The notes: generated from the sequence alone by a model not told the origin. Shown: positions 51,822 to 61,037, counted from the first letter of the stretch. The stretch is 64,000 bases of DNA from Methylohalobius sp964654415 (GCA_964654415.1 CAZZIP010000006.1:79229-143228); one strand, 5' to 3'. Program-made: numbers and translations.

Positions 51822-53147
51822 TTACTCCTCAGTTCGGCGCGGGTCGAAGGCGTCGCGGACTACGTCGGCGAACAGGTTGGCCGCGAGTACGAACGCAAAC
51901 ATAAAGGCGAATGCTGCCGCCAAGGTCCACCAGACGATTGGCTCGCGGGCCAATTCCAGACGCGCGCTGTTGATCATGTTGCCCCAGCTCTGGGTGGTAG
52001 GATCGACGCCGATGTTGACGTAGGACAACACGGCTTCAGCCAGGACCAGGCCGCTAAAATCCAATACCACCGAGATCAGGACGATGTGGAACACATTGGG
52101 CAAAATATGGCGCAGCAGGATCATTGGGTGGGAGACCCCGAGTGCACGAGCCGCCTGCACGTATTCCATCTCTCTGAGCTTGAGGGTTTCCGCCCTGAGC
52201 AGTCGGCATAGCCCGGTCCAGCTGGTCATCCCCAGGATCAGGCACAGGAAGAACAGGCGCATGTCGGCGCGTACGATCAGGCTGGTAAATTGCTCCTCGT
52301 GGGCGGCCATGTGGACCTGGAGCATCAGGATCGCCGCCGCGATCAGCAGCACGCTGGGAATCGAGTTCAAAGTGGTATAGAGATACTGGATGAGGTCGTC
52401 CACCCAGCCGCCGAAATAGCCTGCCAGAATCCCAAGCCCCAGGGCGAAAGGCAGCATCACCAGGGTGCTCAGAGAGCCGAGAACCAGGCCAGTGCGGATG
52501 CTTTTTAAAGCTTGATAAAGCACGTCCTCACCCACCTTGTCGGTTCCCAGGACGTGGTAGACACGGCTCAGTTCCGCGGCTACAAACCCCACGACGAGAA
52601 TTGCCCCCAGCGTGAGGGAGACTGTCATCCAAGCTGGGTGGCTGAATTTACGCCATGCTGGAATCGCGATGCTCAAGTTCACGAGCAGCCAGATCCCCAA
52701 GCCTTCGATACCTCCGAGTAGAATCCTTTGGACGATGTCTGACCCTTTTTCCGAAGGGTCTTGGAGATGAGCGCCGCCATACTTGAGGCGGGGATAGACC
52801 CACGCCCGGCTTCCGTCGGGCAAGGTCTGGTATTCGCGCGTGTATAAGTGGGTGGCCAGGGGGGGCGAGTAGCTCTTCTCGGTTCGGGTTCTTAGCGGTT
52901 CGACCCACTGGTCGAACAGACTAAGCACTTGGCCATTGTGGGCGTTGCGGAAATGGACGGAGTCCAGCAGGCCGATGGCGGCAAAAGCGGCAAGAACGGT
53001 CAAGGCCGCCATGCCGGTGCGGCTGCGGGCGATTTTGCGCCAGGGCCGGCGCAGATGTTCCTGACGGTGGGCATAGATCATGAACAGGGCGATGCTCACC
53101 ACCAGCGAGTACAACAAAGCATCGGTCCACAACACCACCCAGGTCAT
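51822..53147 (-). CDS. yejE: Peptide ABC transporter permease, YejE-like
   Basis: A 441-residue inner-membrane permease with about 7-8 hydrophobic helices, about 100 residues longer than E. coli YejE. An extra N-terminal helix pair precedes a periplasmic loop (residues about 60-140) that has an unusual hydrophilic stretch. The DppC/YejE signature RAETLKLREMEYVQAARALG and HILPNVFHI (EAA loop) lies in the C-terminal half, ending DVVRDAFDPRRTEE as YejE does. It overlaps yejB by 4 bases. Confidence 0.88.
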   Translation of the reverse strand: MTWVVLWTDALLYSLVVSIALFMIYAHRQEHLRRPWRKIARSRTGMAALTVLAAFAAIGLLDSVHFRNAHNGQVLSLFDQWVEPLRTRTEKSYSPPLATHLYTREYQTLPDGSRAWVYPRLKYGGAHLQDPSEKGSDIVQRILLGGIEGLGIWLLVNLSIAIPAWRKFSHPAWMTVSLTLGAILVVGFVAAELSRVYHVLGTDKVGEDVLYQALKSIRTGLVLGSLSTLVMLPFALGLGILAGYFGGWVDDLIQYLYTTLNSIPSVLLIAAAILMLQVHMAAHEEQFTSLIVRADMRLFFLCLILGMTSWTGLCRLLRAETLKLREMEYVQAARALGVSHPMILLRHILPNVFHIVLISVVLDFSGLVLAEAVLSYVNIGVDPTTQSWGNMINSARLELAREPIVWWTLAAAFAFMFAFVLAANLFADVVRDAFDPRRTEE

Positions 53148-54121
53148 TTCAAGCGCACCCTTGGATCCACCAGAGTATAAGAAATGTCCGTCAATACCAA
53201 TCCCAAGATGTAGAGCGCCGACCCCAAAAACACCATGGAACGTACGATAGCGAAGTCCTGCCGGCTGATGGCGTCGATCGTGTAGCTTCCCAATCCAGGA
53301 ATGCTGAAGAAGGATTCGGTCAAAAGGCTTCCGAGGAACAACAACGGAAGAATAGCCACTACCCCGGTCAGGATCGGAATCAGCGCGTTCTGGAGGACAT
53401 GCCGGAACAAGACTTGAGGCTCAGTCAGTCCCTTCGCCCGGGCAGTGCGGACGTAATCTTTTTCGATCTCCTCCATGAACAAAGTGCGGTACCAGCGCAC
53501 ACCTGAACCGATTCCCGAAATCACTCCCACCAGTATTGGTAGGATCACGAATTTGATCGCGCTCACCCCTTCTCCATAGCCCGAGATCGGGACGAGTTTC
53601 ATAATCTTACCAAACAGATACTGGCCGGCGATGATGTAGAACAGCGCCGAGATCGACATGAGCACGACGCAAGCGGCAAGGCCGGTGAATTCCAGATAGG
53701 TGCGGCGAAAGAATACTACCGCCAGGGCGAAGCTGATATTGACCACAAGCCCCAGAAACAAGGTAGGAACCGCAATCGCCAGCGAGGGCCACATCCGCTG
53801 TCGGATATCGGCCCCAATGTCGCGGCCGCTGTCGGAGCGTCCAAAGCGAAACAAAAACAGCTTGACCGATTTCTGGAAGAAAATCGTGTGGGTAATTCGT
53901 TCCGTGCCTTGACTTTTTGAATTGAAAAACAAAGGCAAGTCGTAACCGCGCTCGTGCTTCCATTTGTCGATTGCCTCCTGGGTGACGTGTTTGTGACCCA
54001 ATTGCATCCTGGCCATGTCGTCGGGCGGGTTGACCACGAAAAACAGCACGAAGGTGATCACGTTGACCCCGATCAGGATCGGAAAGGCGTGCAAAATGCG
54101 GCGTAGCAGATAGGCGGTCAC
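53144..54121 (-). CDS. yejB: Peptide ABC transporter permease, YejB-like
   Basis: About 325 residues. An inner-membrane permease of the DppB/YejB type: N-terminal helix TAYLLRRILHAFPILIGVN, the long cytoplasmic-periplasmic loop, and the EAA loop EEIEKDYVRTARAKGLTEPQ followed by FRHVLQNALIPI. I start at the GTG at 54121, overlapping the yejA stop (GTGA), because the upstream extension to 54370 lies in the yejA gene and is not permease-like. Confidence 0.9.
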   Translation of the reverse strand: MTAYLLRRILHAFPILIGVNVITFVLFFVVNPPDDMARMQLGHKHVTQEAIDKWKHERGYDLPLFFNSKSQGTERITHTIFFQKSVKLFLFRFGRSDSGRDIGADIRQRMWPSLAIAVPTLFLGLVVNISFALAVVFFRRTYLEFTGLAACVVLMSISALFYIIAGQYLFGKIMKLVPISGYGEGVSAIKFVILPILVGVISGIGSGVRWYRTLFMEEIEKDYVRTARAKGLTEPQVLFRHVLQNALIPILTGVVAILPLLFLGSLLTESFFSIPGLGSYTIDAISRQDFAIVRSMVFLGSALYILGLVLTDISYTLVDPRVRLK

Positions 54122-56280
54122 GTCAGCGCGGCTTCCTGCATGCGTTTGCGATACTTGATCCAGGCGGGAAGCCAGGCCGCTACCAGGCCGAGCATGAGCA
54201 ATCCCAGCGGCCACCAGATCGGCCGGTTCCAAAGCTTGCGCGCCGCAGCTCGCCGTTGTGTGTCCAGGCGCAGATACTTTAGCGTGTTGGTCGCCAGCGG
54301 ATTTGGCTTCACGTTGGCGAGCCAGCCATGATACAAGGTAAAATTTTTGGGGTGGAAGCCAAACACCCACGGGACATCGCGGCGCAGGATGGCCTGGAGC
54401 TTTTGGATCAATTCCAAACGCTCGCGGGTATCGTCTAGATGGCGCATCTTCTCGAACAGGCGGTCGAATTCTGGATTTGCATAATTGGCGGCATTCTCGC
54501 CACCGTATTTGACCTTGCCGTTGGCGCTATAGAGCAGGAAAAAGAAATTTTCTGGGTCTGGGTAGTCAGCGTTCCAACCCCAGGTGAAGATCTGGGCGTT
54601 GCCGGTGCGCATCTTCTGTTGGAAGCGGTTGTAGTCGGTTGCGCGCACGACGAGTTCGATCCCTAACTTTTCGAACTGTTTGCGGTACCAGGCAAGGCGC
54701 GCCTTGTCCTCGGGGCCTCCGCCAGGCGTGTCCAAATAAAGCAGCAAAGGTCGGCCCGTCTTAGGATCGATACCGCCTGGATAGCCCGCTTCGGCGAGCA
54801 GGCGGCGGGCATAGTCTATGGATTTGCGCTGAGGCTCGCCATTGCGCCAGTCGTAGACGTAGCGGTTGATGCCCTCAGGTCCTTCGAGATAGCCGAAGAT
54901 TCCAGGCGGCAGCACACCCTGGGCCGGAATCCCCCGGCCGTTGAGGAAAATAGAGATGTATTCCTCATAATCGATGGCGATCGCCAGGGCTTGGCGCAAT
55001 TTGCGTTTGGGTTCCTCCAATCCTCCTATCACTGGGTCGAGCATATTAAAGCCGAGATAGAAAATGGACGGCGCGACCGTGGTCTGGAGATGAATACCCT
55101 TGGCTTTGAGATCGTCGGTCAGCTCCGCCTGATTCTGAGCGCCAAAGCGGATGGCCTGATCGAAACTGTCTGAACCGATGCCGGAAACTTCGTAGTAGCC
55201 CTGTAAGAATTTGTTCCAGGCAGGGATCGATTCCCGCTCCAGGATAAATTGGATTTCATCGATGAAAGGGAGCGTCCGCCCGGCGTCGGCGAGCAGCCCT
55301 TCGGCGACATCGCCCATTTCCCCTTCGCTTGGATAGGCTTCGCCGTGGAAATTTGGGTTTCTGACCAGCACCATGCGCTGGTTGGGATTGTTCTCGGCCA
55401 ACAGGTAGGGGCCAGTGCCCACTGGATACCAATCGAGAGTGAGGTTGCGTTCGATCAATGGAGGCTGATAATAGAATTGATCCGCTTCCCAGGGTATCGG
55501 AGCAAAGAATGGCATCGCCAGCCAGTATCTGAACTGCGGATATTTGCCGCGGATGCGGATCGCATAGCGGTAGCGGTCTAGGACTCGAACCCCGCTGATT
55601 TGGTAGGAGCGCACATCGAAGAACCCTTTAGGTTTGGCTTCTTGATAGCGGCGTTCGATCTCTCGAGCAAATTCTGCCAATCCGACGATGTAGCCTTGCA
55701 TCAAGCCGGCGATTGGAGAGTGAATTTGGGGATGCACTAGGCGCTTGATCTGATAGACGTAGTCCTCAGCGGTCAGTTCGCGGCTGTCCTGGCGGGGAAA
55801 ATCCGAAGGCCTGCGAATACCTGCCAGCGCCTTGGCGGTGAGGTTATGATAGAGAAAGTTCCCCTGCGCATCCTTGGCAAACGCAGGGTGGGGCTGGAAG
55901 TAGATGCCCGGGCGGATAGTAATCAGGTATTCGCTGAAAGCGATTTGGTCTGCCGACGCGTCCTTGGGAAGGACATTTCCTCGATTATCGAAGTAAGTGA
56001 CTTTGGGCATCTCAGCAGCGGTGAGCGGAGTCAAGGTGTAGGGGCGCTTTAGATAGTGATATTGTAAAGGAGGCTCGTAAATTTGAGCGATCAGGGTATA
56101 TTCATCGACGCTGTAAGCCGCTGCTGGGTCCAGATGTTTAGGATGCTCGATGAACGCGGAATAGAGAATGTTCCGGTATTGTTCGGAAGCCGGGTAGGGA
56201 CTGTTGAGCGGGGCCTCGCAGCCGCTCAAAAGGCCCATCCAGACCAGCCACAGGTAAGCGAATGCACGGGTGAGCGTCAT
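54118..56280 (-). CDS. yejA: Peptide-binding lipoprotein of ABC importer (YejA-like), with C-terminal membrane helix
   Basis: A 720-residue family 5 extracytoplasmic binding protein, longer than E. coli YejA (604). A signal peptide with lipobox LLSGC (Cys20) starts it; the SBP core has RNILYSAFIEHPKHLDPAAAYSV and the typical WYPVGTGPYLLAENNPNQRMVLVRNPNFHG block. Near the end a hydrophobic stretch (WPLGLLMLGLVAAWLPAWI, about 690-708) precedes basic residues, so the protein may be anchored at both ends. It is first in the operon; gene order fits the binding protein of the importer. Confidence 0.88.
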   Translation of the reverse strand: MTLTRAFAYLWLVWMGLLSGCEAPLNSPYPASEQYRNILYSAFIEHPKHLDPAAAYSVDEYTLIAQIYEPPLQYHYLKRPYTLTPLTAAEMPKVTYFDNRGNVLPKDASADQIAFSEYLITIRPGIYFQPHPAFAKDAQGNFLYHNLTAKALAGIRRPSDFPRQDSRELTAEDYVYQIKRLVHPQIHSPIAGLMQGYIVGLAEFAREIERRYQEAKPKGFFDVRSYQISGVRVLDRYRYAIRIRGKYPQFRYWLAMPFFAPIPWEADQFYYQPPLIERNLTLDWYPVGTGPYLLAENNPNQRMVLVRNPNFHGEAYPSEGEMGDVAEGLLADAGRTLPFIDEIQFILERESIPAWNKFLQGYYEVSGIGSDSFDQAIRFGAQNQAELTDDLKAKGIHLQTTVAPSIFYLGFNMLDPVIGGLEEPKRKLRQALAIAIDYEEYISIFLNGRGIPAQGVLPPGIFGYLEGPEGINRYVYDWRNGEPQRKSIDYARRLLAEAGYPGGIDPKTGRPLLLYLDTPGGGPEDKARLAWYRKQFEKLGIELVVRATDYNRFQQKMRTGNAQIFTWGWNADYPDPENFFFLLYSANGKVKYGGENAANYANPEFDRLFEKMRHLDDTRERLELIQKLQAILRRDVPWVFGFHPKNFTLYHGWLANVKPNPLATNTLKYLRLDTQRRAAARKLWNRPIWWPLGLLMLGLVAAWLPAWIKYRKRMQEAALT

Positions 56281-56335
56281 GGGCGCGTACTATATCATTT
56301 TGATCCAGACATGGCGTAAGTAGTAAGTAGAAAAC

Positions 56336-56812
56336 ATGATTCGCATTTTGTTGATTTTGGGGCTACTCGCTGTCCTCCTTTGGGGCTTGCGTTGGTTCAT
56401 GCGTACACCGCCTCAGGAGGTGATAGCGAAGCTGCGTGGTCGTGGTGGCATGGGTTTAGCTGCGGCGTTGATTTTACTGGCGCTATTGGTTCACAGCTGG
56501 CTGTTGCCCGTGCTTGGGGCGATCGGGGCGGTGGTCATTCGGGGGCTGCCTTATTTGCTCGAGCTCTTACGGACATGGCAACAGCGACCGCAGGCCGACG
56601 CCGGTGGATTCGGTGGCCGCCGTGGAGCAATGCCTGAATCTGTCGCCGAGGCCTATGAGATCTTGGGTCTCAAGCCAGGTGCCTCGCGCGCGGAAATCAT
56701 CGCTGCCTATCGCCGCCTGGTGCAAAAAGTTCATCCCGATCGCGGAGGGTCGGACTTCTTAGCCGCCCAAATCAACCGGGCTAAAGAAATTTTGTTGAAT
56801 TTCCACAGATAA
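56336..56812 (+). CDS. Membrane-anchored J-domain protein
   Basis: A 158-residue protein with two N-terminal hydrophobic helices (about 2-25 and 43-78) and a C-terminal J domain (about 105-158): AYEILGLKPGASRAEIIAAYRR, the HPD motif in VHPDRGGSD, and INRAKEILL. It would recruit DnaK to the inner membrane, as DjlA/DjlC-like or Tim14-like small membrane J proteins do. Single gene between yejA (divergent) and the RRM gene. Confidence 0.85.
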   Translation: MIRILLILGLLAVLLWGLRWFMRTPPQEVIAKLRGRGGMGLAAALILLALLVHSWLLPVLGAIGAVVIRGLPYLLELLRTWQQRPQADAGGFGGRRGAMPESVAEAYEILGLKPGASRAEIIAAYRRLVQKVHPDRGGSDFLAAQINRAKEILLNFHR

Positions 56813-57197
56813 ATCTTGCATTTATTGGTCGAGTCTAATATCTTTACGCTTATCTGATCCGAGTTAATGTTTTATGGATTTCCTCGTCTCCGAACTTCCG
56901 GTCAAAAAGCCGGAGTTCCCGCCGCCCCTCAAGGGGCTAGTGCCTCGATCTAAGGGGATAACGTCGTTGGGTTGTTCCCTTCTTATTTATAGTCTCGGCT
57001 TCTCGCACACGACCCCATGTGGCATATAGCTTTTCGTAGGTGTGCTGAAAACCGCTGTAGCGTGTGGCTTAAGTTGCGGACACAAACCAAAAACTTGTGC
57101 GCCCGCCCTGGACTCGTAAGGCTGGTCTTCGCGCCATTGGCTAGCTTTACGATCGATAGTGATAGAAATGGCGTCGTTTTTCAATAGGGTTTTAGCA
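56813..57197 (+). other. 385-base non-coding gap, structured leader of the RRM gene
   Basis: No convincing ORF in either strand. It has a hairpin GAACTTCCGG/CCGGAGTTC (56892-56917) with one bulged base, directly followed by GCCCCTCAAGGGGC (56925-56938), and several A/T-rich stretches near 56985. No T run follows the hairpins. It could be the 3' end of the J-protein transcript and a long 5' leader of the RNA-binding protein gene. Confidence 0.35.
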
Positions 57198-57473
57198 ATG
57201 AAGAATATCTATGTAGGTAACTTGTCATACCAGCTGAGCGAAGACGAACTGCGCTCGGCATTCTCGCAATTCGGGGAAGTATCCTCCGTCCGCATCATTA
57301 AAGATCGCTATACCGACCGCTCCAAGGGCTTTGGTTTCGTGGAAATGCCGGTGGATTCCGAAGCGGATGCGGCGATCAAAAATCTCGATGGTCAAGATCT
57401 GAAAGGACGTGCCCTACGCGTCAATGAAGCTCGTCCCCGAGAGAATTCCCGGCCGCGTCGCCAGTTCGCATAA
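57198..57473 (+). CDS. RRM-type RNA-binding protein
   Basis: A 91-residue single RNA recognition motif protein. RNP2 is KNIYVGNLSY (residues 2-11), RNP1 is KGFGFVEM (about 45-52), with an Arg-rich tail PRENSRPRRQFA. This type is widespread in proteobacteria and cyanobacteria, often cold-induced; targets are unknown. The start is ATG 57198 (MKNIYVGN); an upstream in-frame ATG at 57159 has no ribosome site. Confidence 0.93.
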   Translation: MKNIYVGNLSYQLSEDELRSAFSQFGEVSSVRIIKDRYTDRSKGFGFVEMPVDSEADAAIKNLDGQDLKGRALRVNEARPRENSRPRRQFA

Positions 57474-57523
57474 CTATAGAGCCTCAGTCCTAATATCCGC
57501 CCACAGGGAGAGGAATCGAATCG

Positions 57524-57557
57524 ACCCGAAGACGACTCTGCCGGCTTCGGGTTTTTT
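57524..57557 (+). terminator. Rho-independent terminator of the RRM gene
   Basis: ACCCGAAG (57524-57531) pairs with CTTCGGGT (57545-57552) across a 13-base loop and is followed by a run of T to 57557, 51 bases after the stop. Confidence 0.8.
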
Positions 57558-57596
57558 GCTTTGCTGATTACCTGCCGAATCGGGGAGGATCAGGTC

Positions 57597-58817
57597 ATGA
57601 CAAGACGCTATGACGTGATTGTCGTGGGGGGAGGGATGGTTGGGGCCACATTGGCTTGCTGCTTGGGGAACACGCCGCTCAGCGTAGCGGTGATCGAAGG
57701 CCGGCACCCGCAACCCTTCGCATCCGGACAGCCGCTGGATTTGCGGGTGTCGGCTATTAGTATCGCATCGCGCCGGATTTTCGAGGGGATCGGCGCGTGG
57801 AATAACATCGCAGCAATGCGCTTGTGTCCTTTTCGGCGTATGAGAGTATGGGAGATCACCGAGGGCACCGAGTTTCGCAGCCGCGACGTTCAGTATCCGG
57901 AGTTGGGATACATCGTCGAAAATCGGGTGATCCAATTGGGATTGCTTCAGCGCCTTGGAGAATTCGACAACGTCGATTTATTATGCCCGGCAAAGTCCTG
58001 CCGAATCGATTATCACCCTCGGGGGTCGGTGATCGAGTTGGATGACGGTAGTCTGCTGGAGGCGAGGTTATTGGTTGCCGCCGACGGTGGTCACTCCCAG
58101 GTCAGGCGAGCTGCTGCTATCGGCGTTACGGCGTGGGACTATGAGCAGTCAGCGCTGGTGTTGACGGTGGAGACCGCTTACGGCCAGCAGGATATTACCT
58201 GGCAACGCTTTACTGAAAGTGGTCCCCAGGCGTTCCTGCCATTGCCAGGTCCTTATGCTTCCTTGGTCTGGTACCAGCATCCCGAGGAGGTGCGAAGGCT
58301 TCAATCTCTTGACGATGGCGAATTATTGAATGCGCTGTATGAGGCCTTCCCACGTGAACTTGGGGAAGTAGTCCAAATCTTGGATCGGGGAAGTTTTCCC
58401 TTGCGCCGCCAGCATGCCCAGCGGTATGTCAAAGAAGGGGTAGCCCTGATTGGCGATGCCGCGCACATGATTCATCCGCTAGCAGGCCAAGGGGTCAATA
58501 TCGGCTTGCTAGATGCTGCAGCCTTGGCCCAGGTATTGATGGCTGCCCAAGCAAGGGGTAAGGATTTTGGCGATTTGCGCGTCTTGCAAGAGTACGAGGC
58601 CATGCGTTGGCGTGACAACCTGACCATGATGACCGCCATGGACCTGTTTTATCGGGTGTTTGGCACGCCATCTTTCCCTCTGAAGCTGTTGCGCAATTTA
58701 GGGTTAAGTCTGGCCCAAAGGCTGCACCCGGCCCGCTTGGCGGTGATGCGGTATGCGATGGGGTTAGAAGGGAATCTACCGCGCTTGGCTCAAGGGGAGC
58801 CTTTAACCGTTGCTTAG
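57597..58817 (+). CDS. FAD-dependent ubiquinone-biosynthesis hydroxylase (UbiH/UbiI/UbiF family)
   Basis: A 406-residue flavoprotein monooxygenase that hydroxylates the quinone ring. Rossmann motif VVGGGMVGATLACCLG, the LDLRVSAISIASRRI block, DGGHSQVRRAAAI and GDAAHMIHPLAGQGVNIGLLDA (FAD-binding, family signature). Which ring position it serves (UbiH, UbiI or UbiF) cannot be decided from sequence alone. ATG 57597 follows GGGGAGG by 9 bases and gives the family N terminus; the frame is open further upstream. It ends in a 4-base overlap with convergent bepA. Confidence 0.92.
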   Translation: MTRRYDVIVVGGGMVGATLACCLGNTPLSVAVIEGRHPQPFASGQPLDLRVSAISIASRRIFEGIGAWNNIAAMRLCPFRRMRVWEITEGTEFRSRDVQYPELGYIVENRVIQLGLLQRLGEFDNVDLLCPAKSCRIDYHPRGSVIELDDGSLLEARLLVAADGGHSQVRRAAAIGVTAWDYEQSALVLTVETAYGQQDITWQRFTESGPQAFLPLPGPYASLVWYQHPEEVRRLQSLDDGELLNALYEAFPRELGEVVQILDRGSFPLRRQHAQRYVKEGVALIGDAAHMIHPLAGQGVNIGLLDAAALAQVLMAAQARGKDFGDLRVLQEYEAMRWRDNLTMMTAMDLFYRVFGTPSFPLKLLRNLGLSLAQRLHPARLAVMRYAMGLEGNLPRLAQGEPLTVA

Positions 58818-60286
58818 CGCTGTCTGCGGGCCTGCTCTTCGGCTTCGAAGGTGTGCAGACGCTGTTCGGTGATGGCTTCCAAGATGCGATCGCCTTTGGC
58901 CATTTTGAATGCCAGAGTGGCGTGCTCTATTGCCTGCTTAAGGTCGCCGTTGGCGTAATGATATTCGGCCAAGTAGCGCTGGGACTCGGCAGACTTAGCA
59001 AGGCCGGCATAAGCGCGCGAGAGTAATTTGAACAGTATCGGCTGCTGCAGCGCTTGAGTCGGAACGAGTGGTTCAAGCAACTGGCGCGCCGCTTGGAAAT
59101 GAGCGGTCTCAAGCAAGGCGTTGGCATATTCCAATTGCAGCACGCGCGATGCTGGGAAACGCTTAAGAGCGGTCTGGTAACGCTTGAGGGCCTGCTCGGT
59201 TTGGCCTAAGGCGAGTTCGACTTGGGCCAGGGCATGGATGAACTGGGGCTGATCGGGAAAACGATCGACCAACGCTTTGAGTATCTGCTGGCTTGGCTTA
59301 AGTCGGTTTTGAGCGTTTAAGACCAGGGCTAGGCCGTAGCTGGCCGTCGCCTGTTGCTCCGGGGTTCCTTGCTGGCGTTGAGTCTCAAAGCTTTTTTGCA
59401 ACGCGGTCGGATCGGTAGTGGTCAGGACTTGAAGCTTGGTCTTGGTCAGAAGGTAGCTGAAGGAGTCCAGGTACTGACGGTAGGGAAAGGTTTCGGCGCG
59501 GGCACGGGTGTCGGCAATGCGCGCGCTAGTGACCGGGTGGGTGCGCAGGAATTCGGGAATGTTCTGCCCCAGGAAGCGGCTCGATTGCTGAAGGCGCTCG
59601 AAAAATATAGGCATGCTGCGTGGGTCAAAATCGCTGGCAGCAAGTATTTGAATGCCGACGCGATCGGCTTCTTGTTCGTGGCTGCGGGTAAAGTTTATCT
59701 GGTGTTGGATCCCTCCTGCTTGCAGCGCGATGAGGGCAGCTTGTCCAAGTTCAGGTACCTGGGTGCCGATCAAGATGGCAGCCAAGGTAGCCGCCGCCAG
59801 CGGCAGGGTCAGACGTTTGGCGGCGGCAAACGCGCGTCGTAGGTGATGTTGGGTCACGTGGGCGATTTCGTGCGCTAGAACCGACGCCAATTCTCCTTCC
59901 GATTGCGTAGCCAAGATCAATCCGCTGTTGATCCCGATATAACCGGCAGGACCGGCAAAGGCGTTGATCTCTGGCTCCATGACAACGAAAAAGTGAAACG
60001 TCTGGTTTGCCATCTCACTGTGGGCGACCAGGCGCCCGCCCAAAGAAGCGATATAATCCTGAATTTCTGGATCCTGGTTGATGCGCACGTGCTGGTGAAG
60101 GTTACGATAAAAAGCCTCCCCCAAATGCTTTTCTTCATCTGGGCTAAAGACGGCCTCATCAGAAGAGGCCCCCATGTCGGGCAGTTCCGGTAACGCTGCA
60201 GACGCCTGTGAGATGGAATAAAGCCAAGCTAAGATGATCGCATGAACGAGTAGCATGTATACGAACTTTCGAAAATGGACGAGCAA
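58814..60286 (-). CDS. bepA: M48 metalloprotease with TPR repeats, BepA type
   Basis: A 490-residue periplasmic protein: signal peptide, M48 protease domain with the zinc motif HEIAHVTQHHL and second-ligand block NFTRSHEQEADRVGIQIL, and C-terminal TPR-like repeats (about 300-470). In E. coli BepA degrades or assembles outer-membrane proteins such as LptD. The start is uncertain: TTG 60286 gives a basic n-region for the signal peptide but overlaps the divergent tusD start, ATG 60256 would avoid the overlap. Confidence 0.9.
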   Translation of the reverse strand: MLVHFRKFVYMLLVHAIILAWLYSISQASAALPELPDMGASSDEAVFSPDEEKHLGEAFYRNLHQHVRINQDPEIQDYIASLGGRLVAHSEMANQTFHFFVVMEPEINAFAGPAGYIGINSGLILATQSEGELASVLAHEIAHVTQHHLRRAFAAAKRLTLPLAAATLAAILIGTQVPELGQAALIALQAGGIQHQINFTRSHEQEADRVGIQILAASDFDPRSMPIFFERLQQSSRFLGQNIPEFLRTHPVTSARIADTRARAETFPYRQYLDSFSYLLTKTKLQVLTTTDPTALQKSFETQRQQGTPEQQATASYGLALVLNAQNRLKPSQQILKALVDRFPDQPQFIHALAQVELALGQTEQALKRYQTALKRFPASRVLQLEYANALLETAHFQAARQLLEPLVPTQALQQPILFKLLSRAYAGLAKSAESQRYLAEYHYANGDLKQAIEHATLAFKMAKGDRILEAITEQRLHTFEAEEQARRQR

Positions 60287-60682
60287 GAGACCGCAGTCAC
60301 AGCAGCTGGGTTCCTTAGATTTACCCTCCAGGTCAATGCTAGCCCTTATGCCGGCGAAGCAGCAGACCTTGCCTATCGTTTCGCGTTAGCAGCACTGGCT
60401 AAGGGGCATCGAGTACGACGGGTGTTTTTCTATCATGATGGAGTGTACCACGCGCTTGGGTTGGCTGCCCCGCCTGCGGATGAATCCAATCGGGTAACGC
60501 GCTGGACTCAGCTTGCCAACACCCATGGCGTGGATCTAGTGGTTTGCTCGGCAGCTGCTCAGCGTCGGGGTGTCTGGACGCCAGAAGCGCAAGTTAAGCT
60601 TGCGCCAGGGTTTCGGATCGCCGGCCTGGCCTTGCTGGTAGAATCTATTCTCGAAACTGACCGCTTGCTGGTATTTGGCTGA
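60275..60682 (+). CDS. tusD: Sulfur relay protein TusD/DsrE
   Basis: A 135-residue DsrE-family protein of the TusBCD (DsrEFH) complex, carrying persulfide sulfur to TusE/DsrC. The active cysteine is Cys91 in VVCSAAAQRRGV, matching the conserved sulfur-carrying residue of DsrE/TusD. The body (FFYHDGVYHAL) also matches. Its ATG lies within the start region of bepA on the other strand. tusC begins in its stop (TGATG). Confidence 0.92.
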   Translation: MDEQETAVTAAGFLRFTLQVNASPYAGEAADLAYRFALAALAKGHRVRRVFFYHDGVYHALGLAAPPADESNRVTRWTQLANTHGVDLVVCSAAAQRRGVWTPEAQVKLAPGFRIAGLALLVESILETDRLLVFG

Positions 60683-61035
60683 TGCGCTATCTGTTTGTCG
60701 TTCGTGATGCCCCTTATGTCGGCGGGCGTGCCCAGGAGTCTTTGGACTTGCTTTTGACCTTGGCAGCTTTCGATCAGGTAGTGGATGTTGTGCTGTTAGA
60801 GGATGGAATCTGGCAACTCCACCGGGATCAACAGCCGGAAATCCTGGCGCAGAAAAACATCGCGGCACTCTGGCAAGCGCTGGAGATATATGGCATCGAT
60901 CCCCCATGGGTAGAAAGCGAGTCTTTGGTCGAGCGGGGGGTGGACGTGGCGGACTTAGTGCTGCCGGTGCGATTAGTGCCGCGGGCGAAGGTAGCCGGTT
61001 TGTTACGGAAATACGATCGAGTGCTGGGAGGTTAA
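60682..61035 (+). CDS. tusC: Sulfur relay protein TusC/DsrF
   Basis: A 117-residue DsrF-family subunit (YLFVVRDAPYVGGRAQESLDL start, VDVVLLEDGIW). It has no conserved cysteine and is structural in the heterohexamer. It overlaps tusD by 1 base and is followed by tusB after 2 bases. Confidence 0.92.
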   Translation: MRYLFVVRDAPYVGGRAQESLDLLLTLAAFDQVVDVVLLEDGIWQLHRDQQPEILAQKNIAALWQALEIYGIDPPWVESESLVERGVDVADLVLPVRLVPRAKVAGLLRKYDRVLGG

Positions 61036-61037
61036 CG

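Noticed and set aside
54122..54370. N-terminal extension of yejB
   Set aside because: Shadow of yejA; not permease-like, and GTG 54121 overlaps the yejA stop neatly.
60906..61037. N-terminal extension of tusB
   Set aside because: Lies within tusC in another frame; the ATG at 61038 has a ribosome site and matches the family start.
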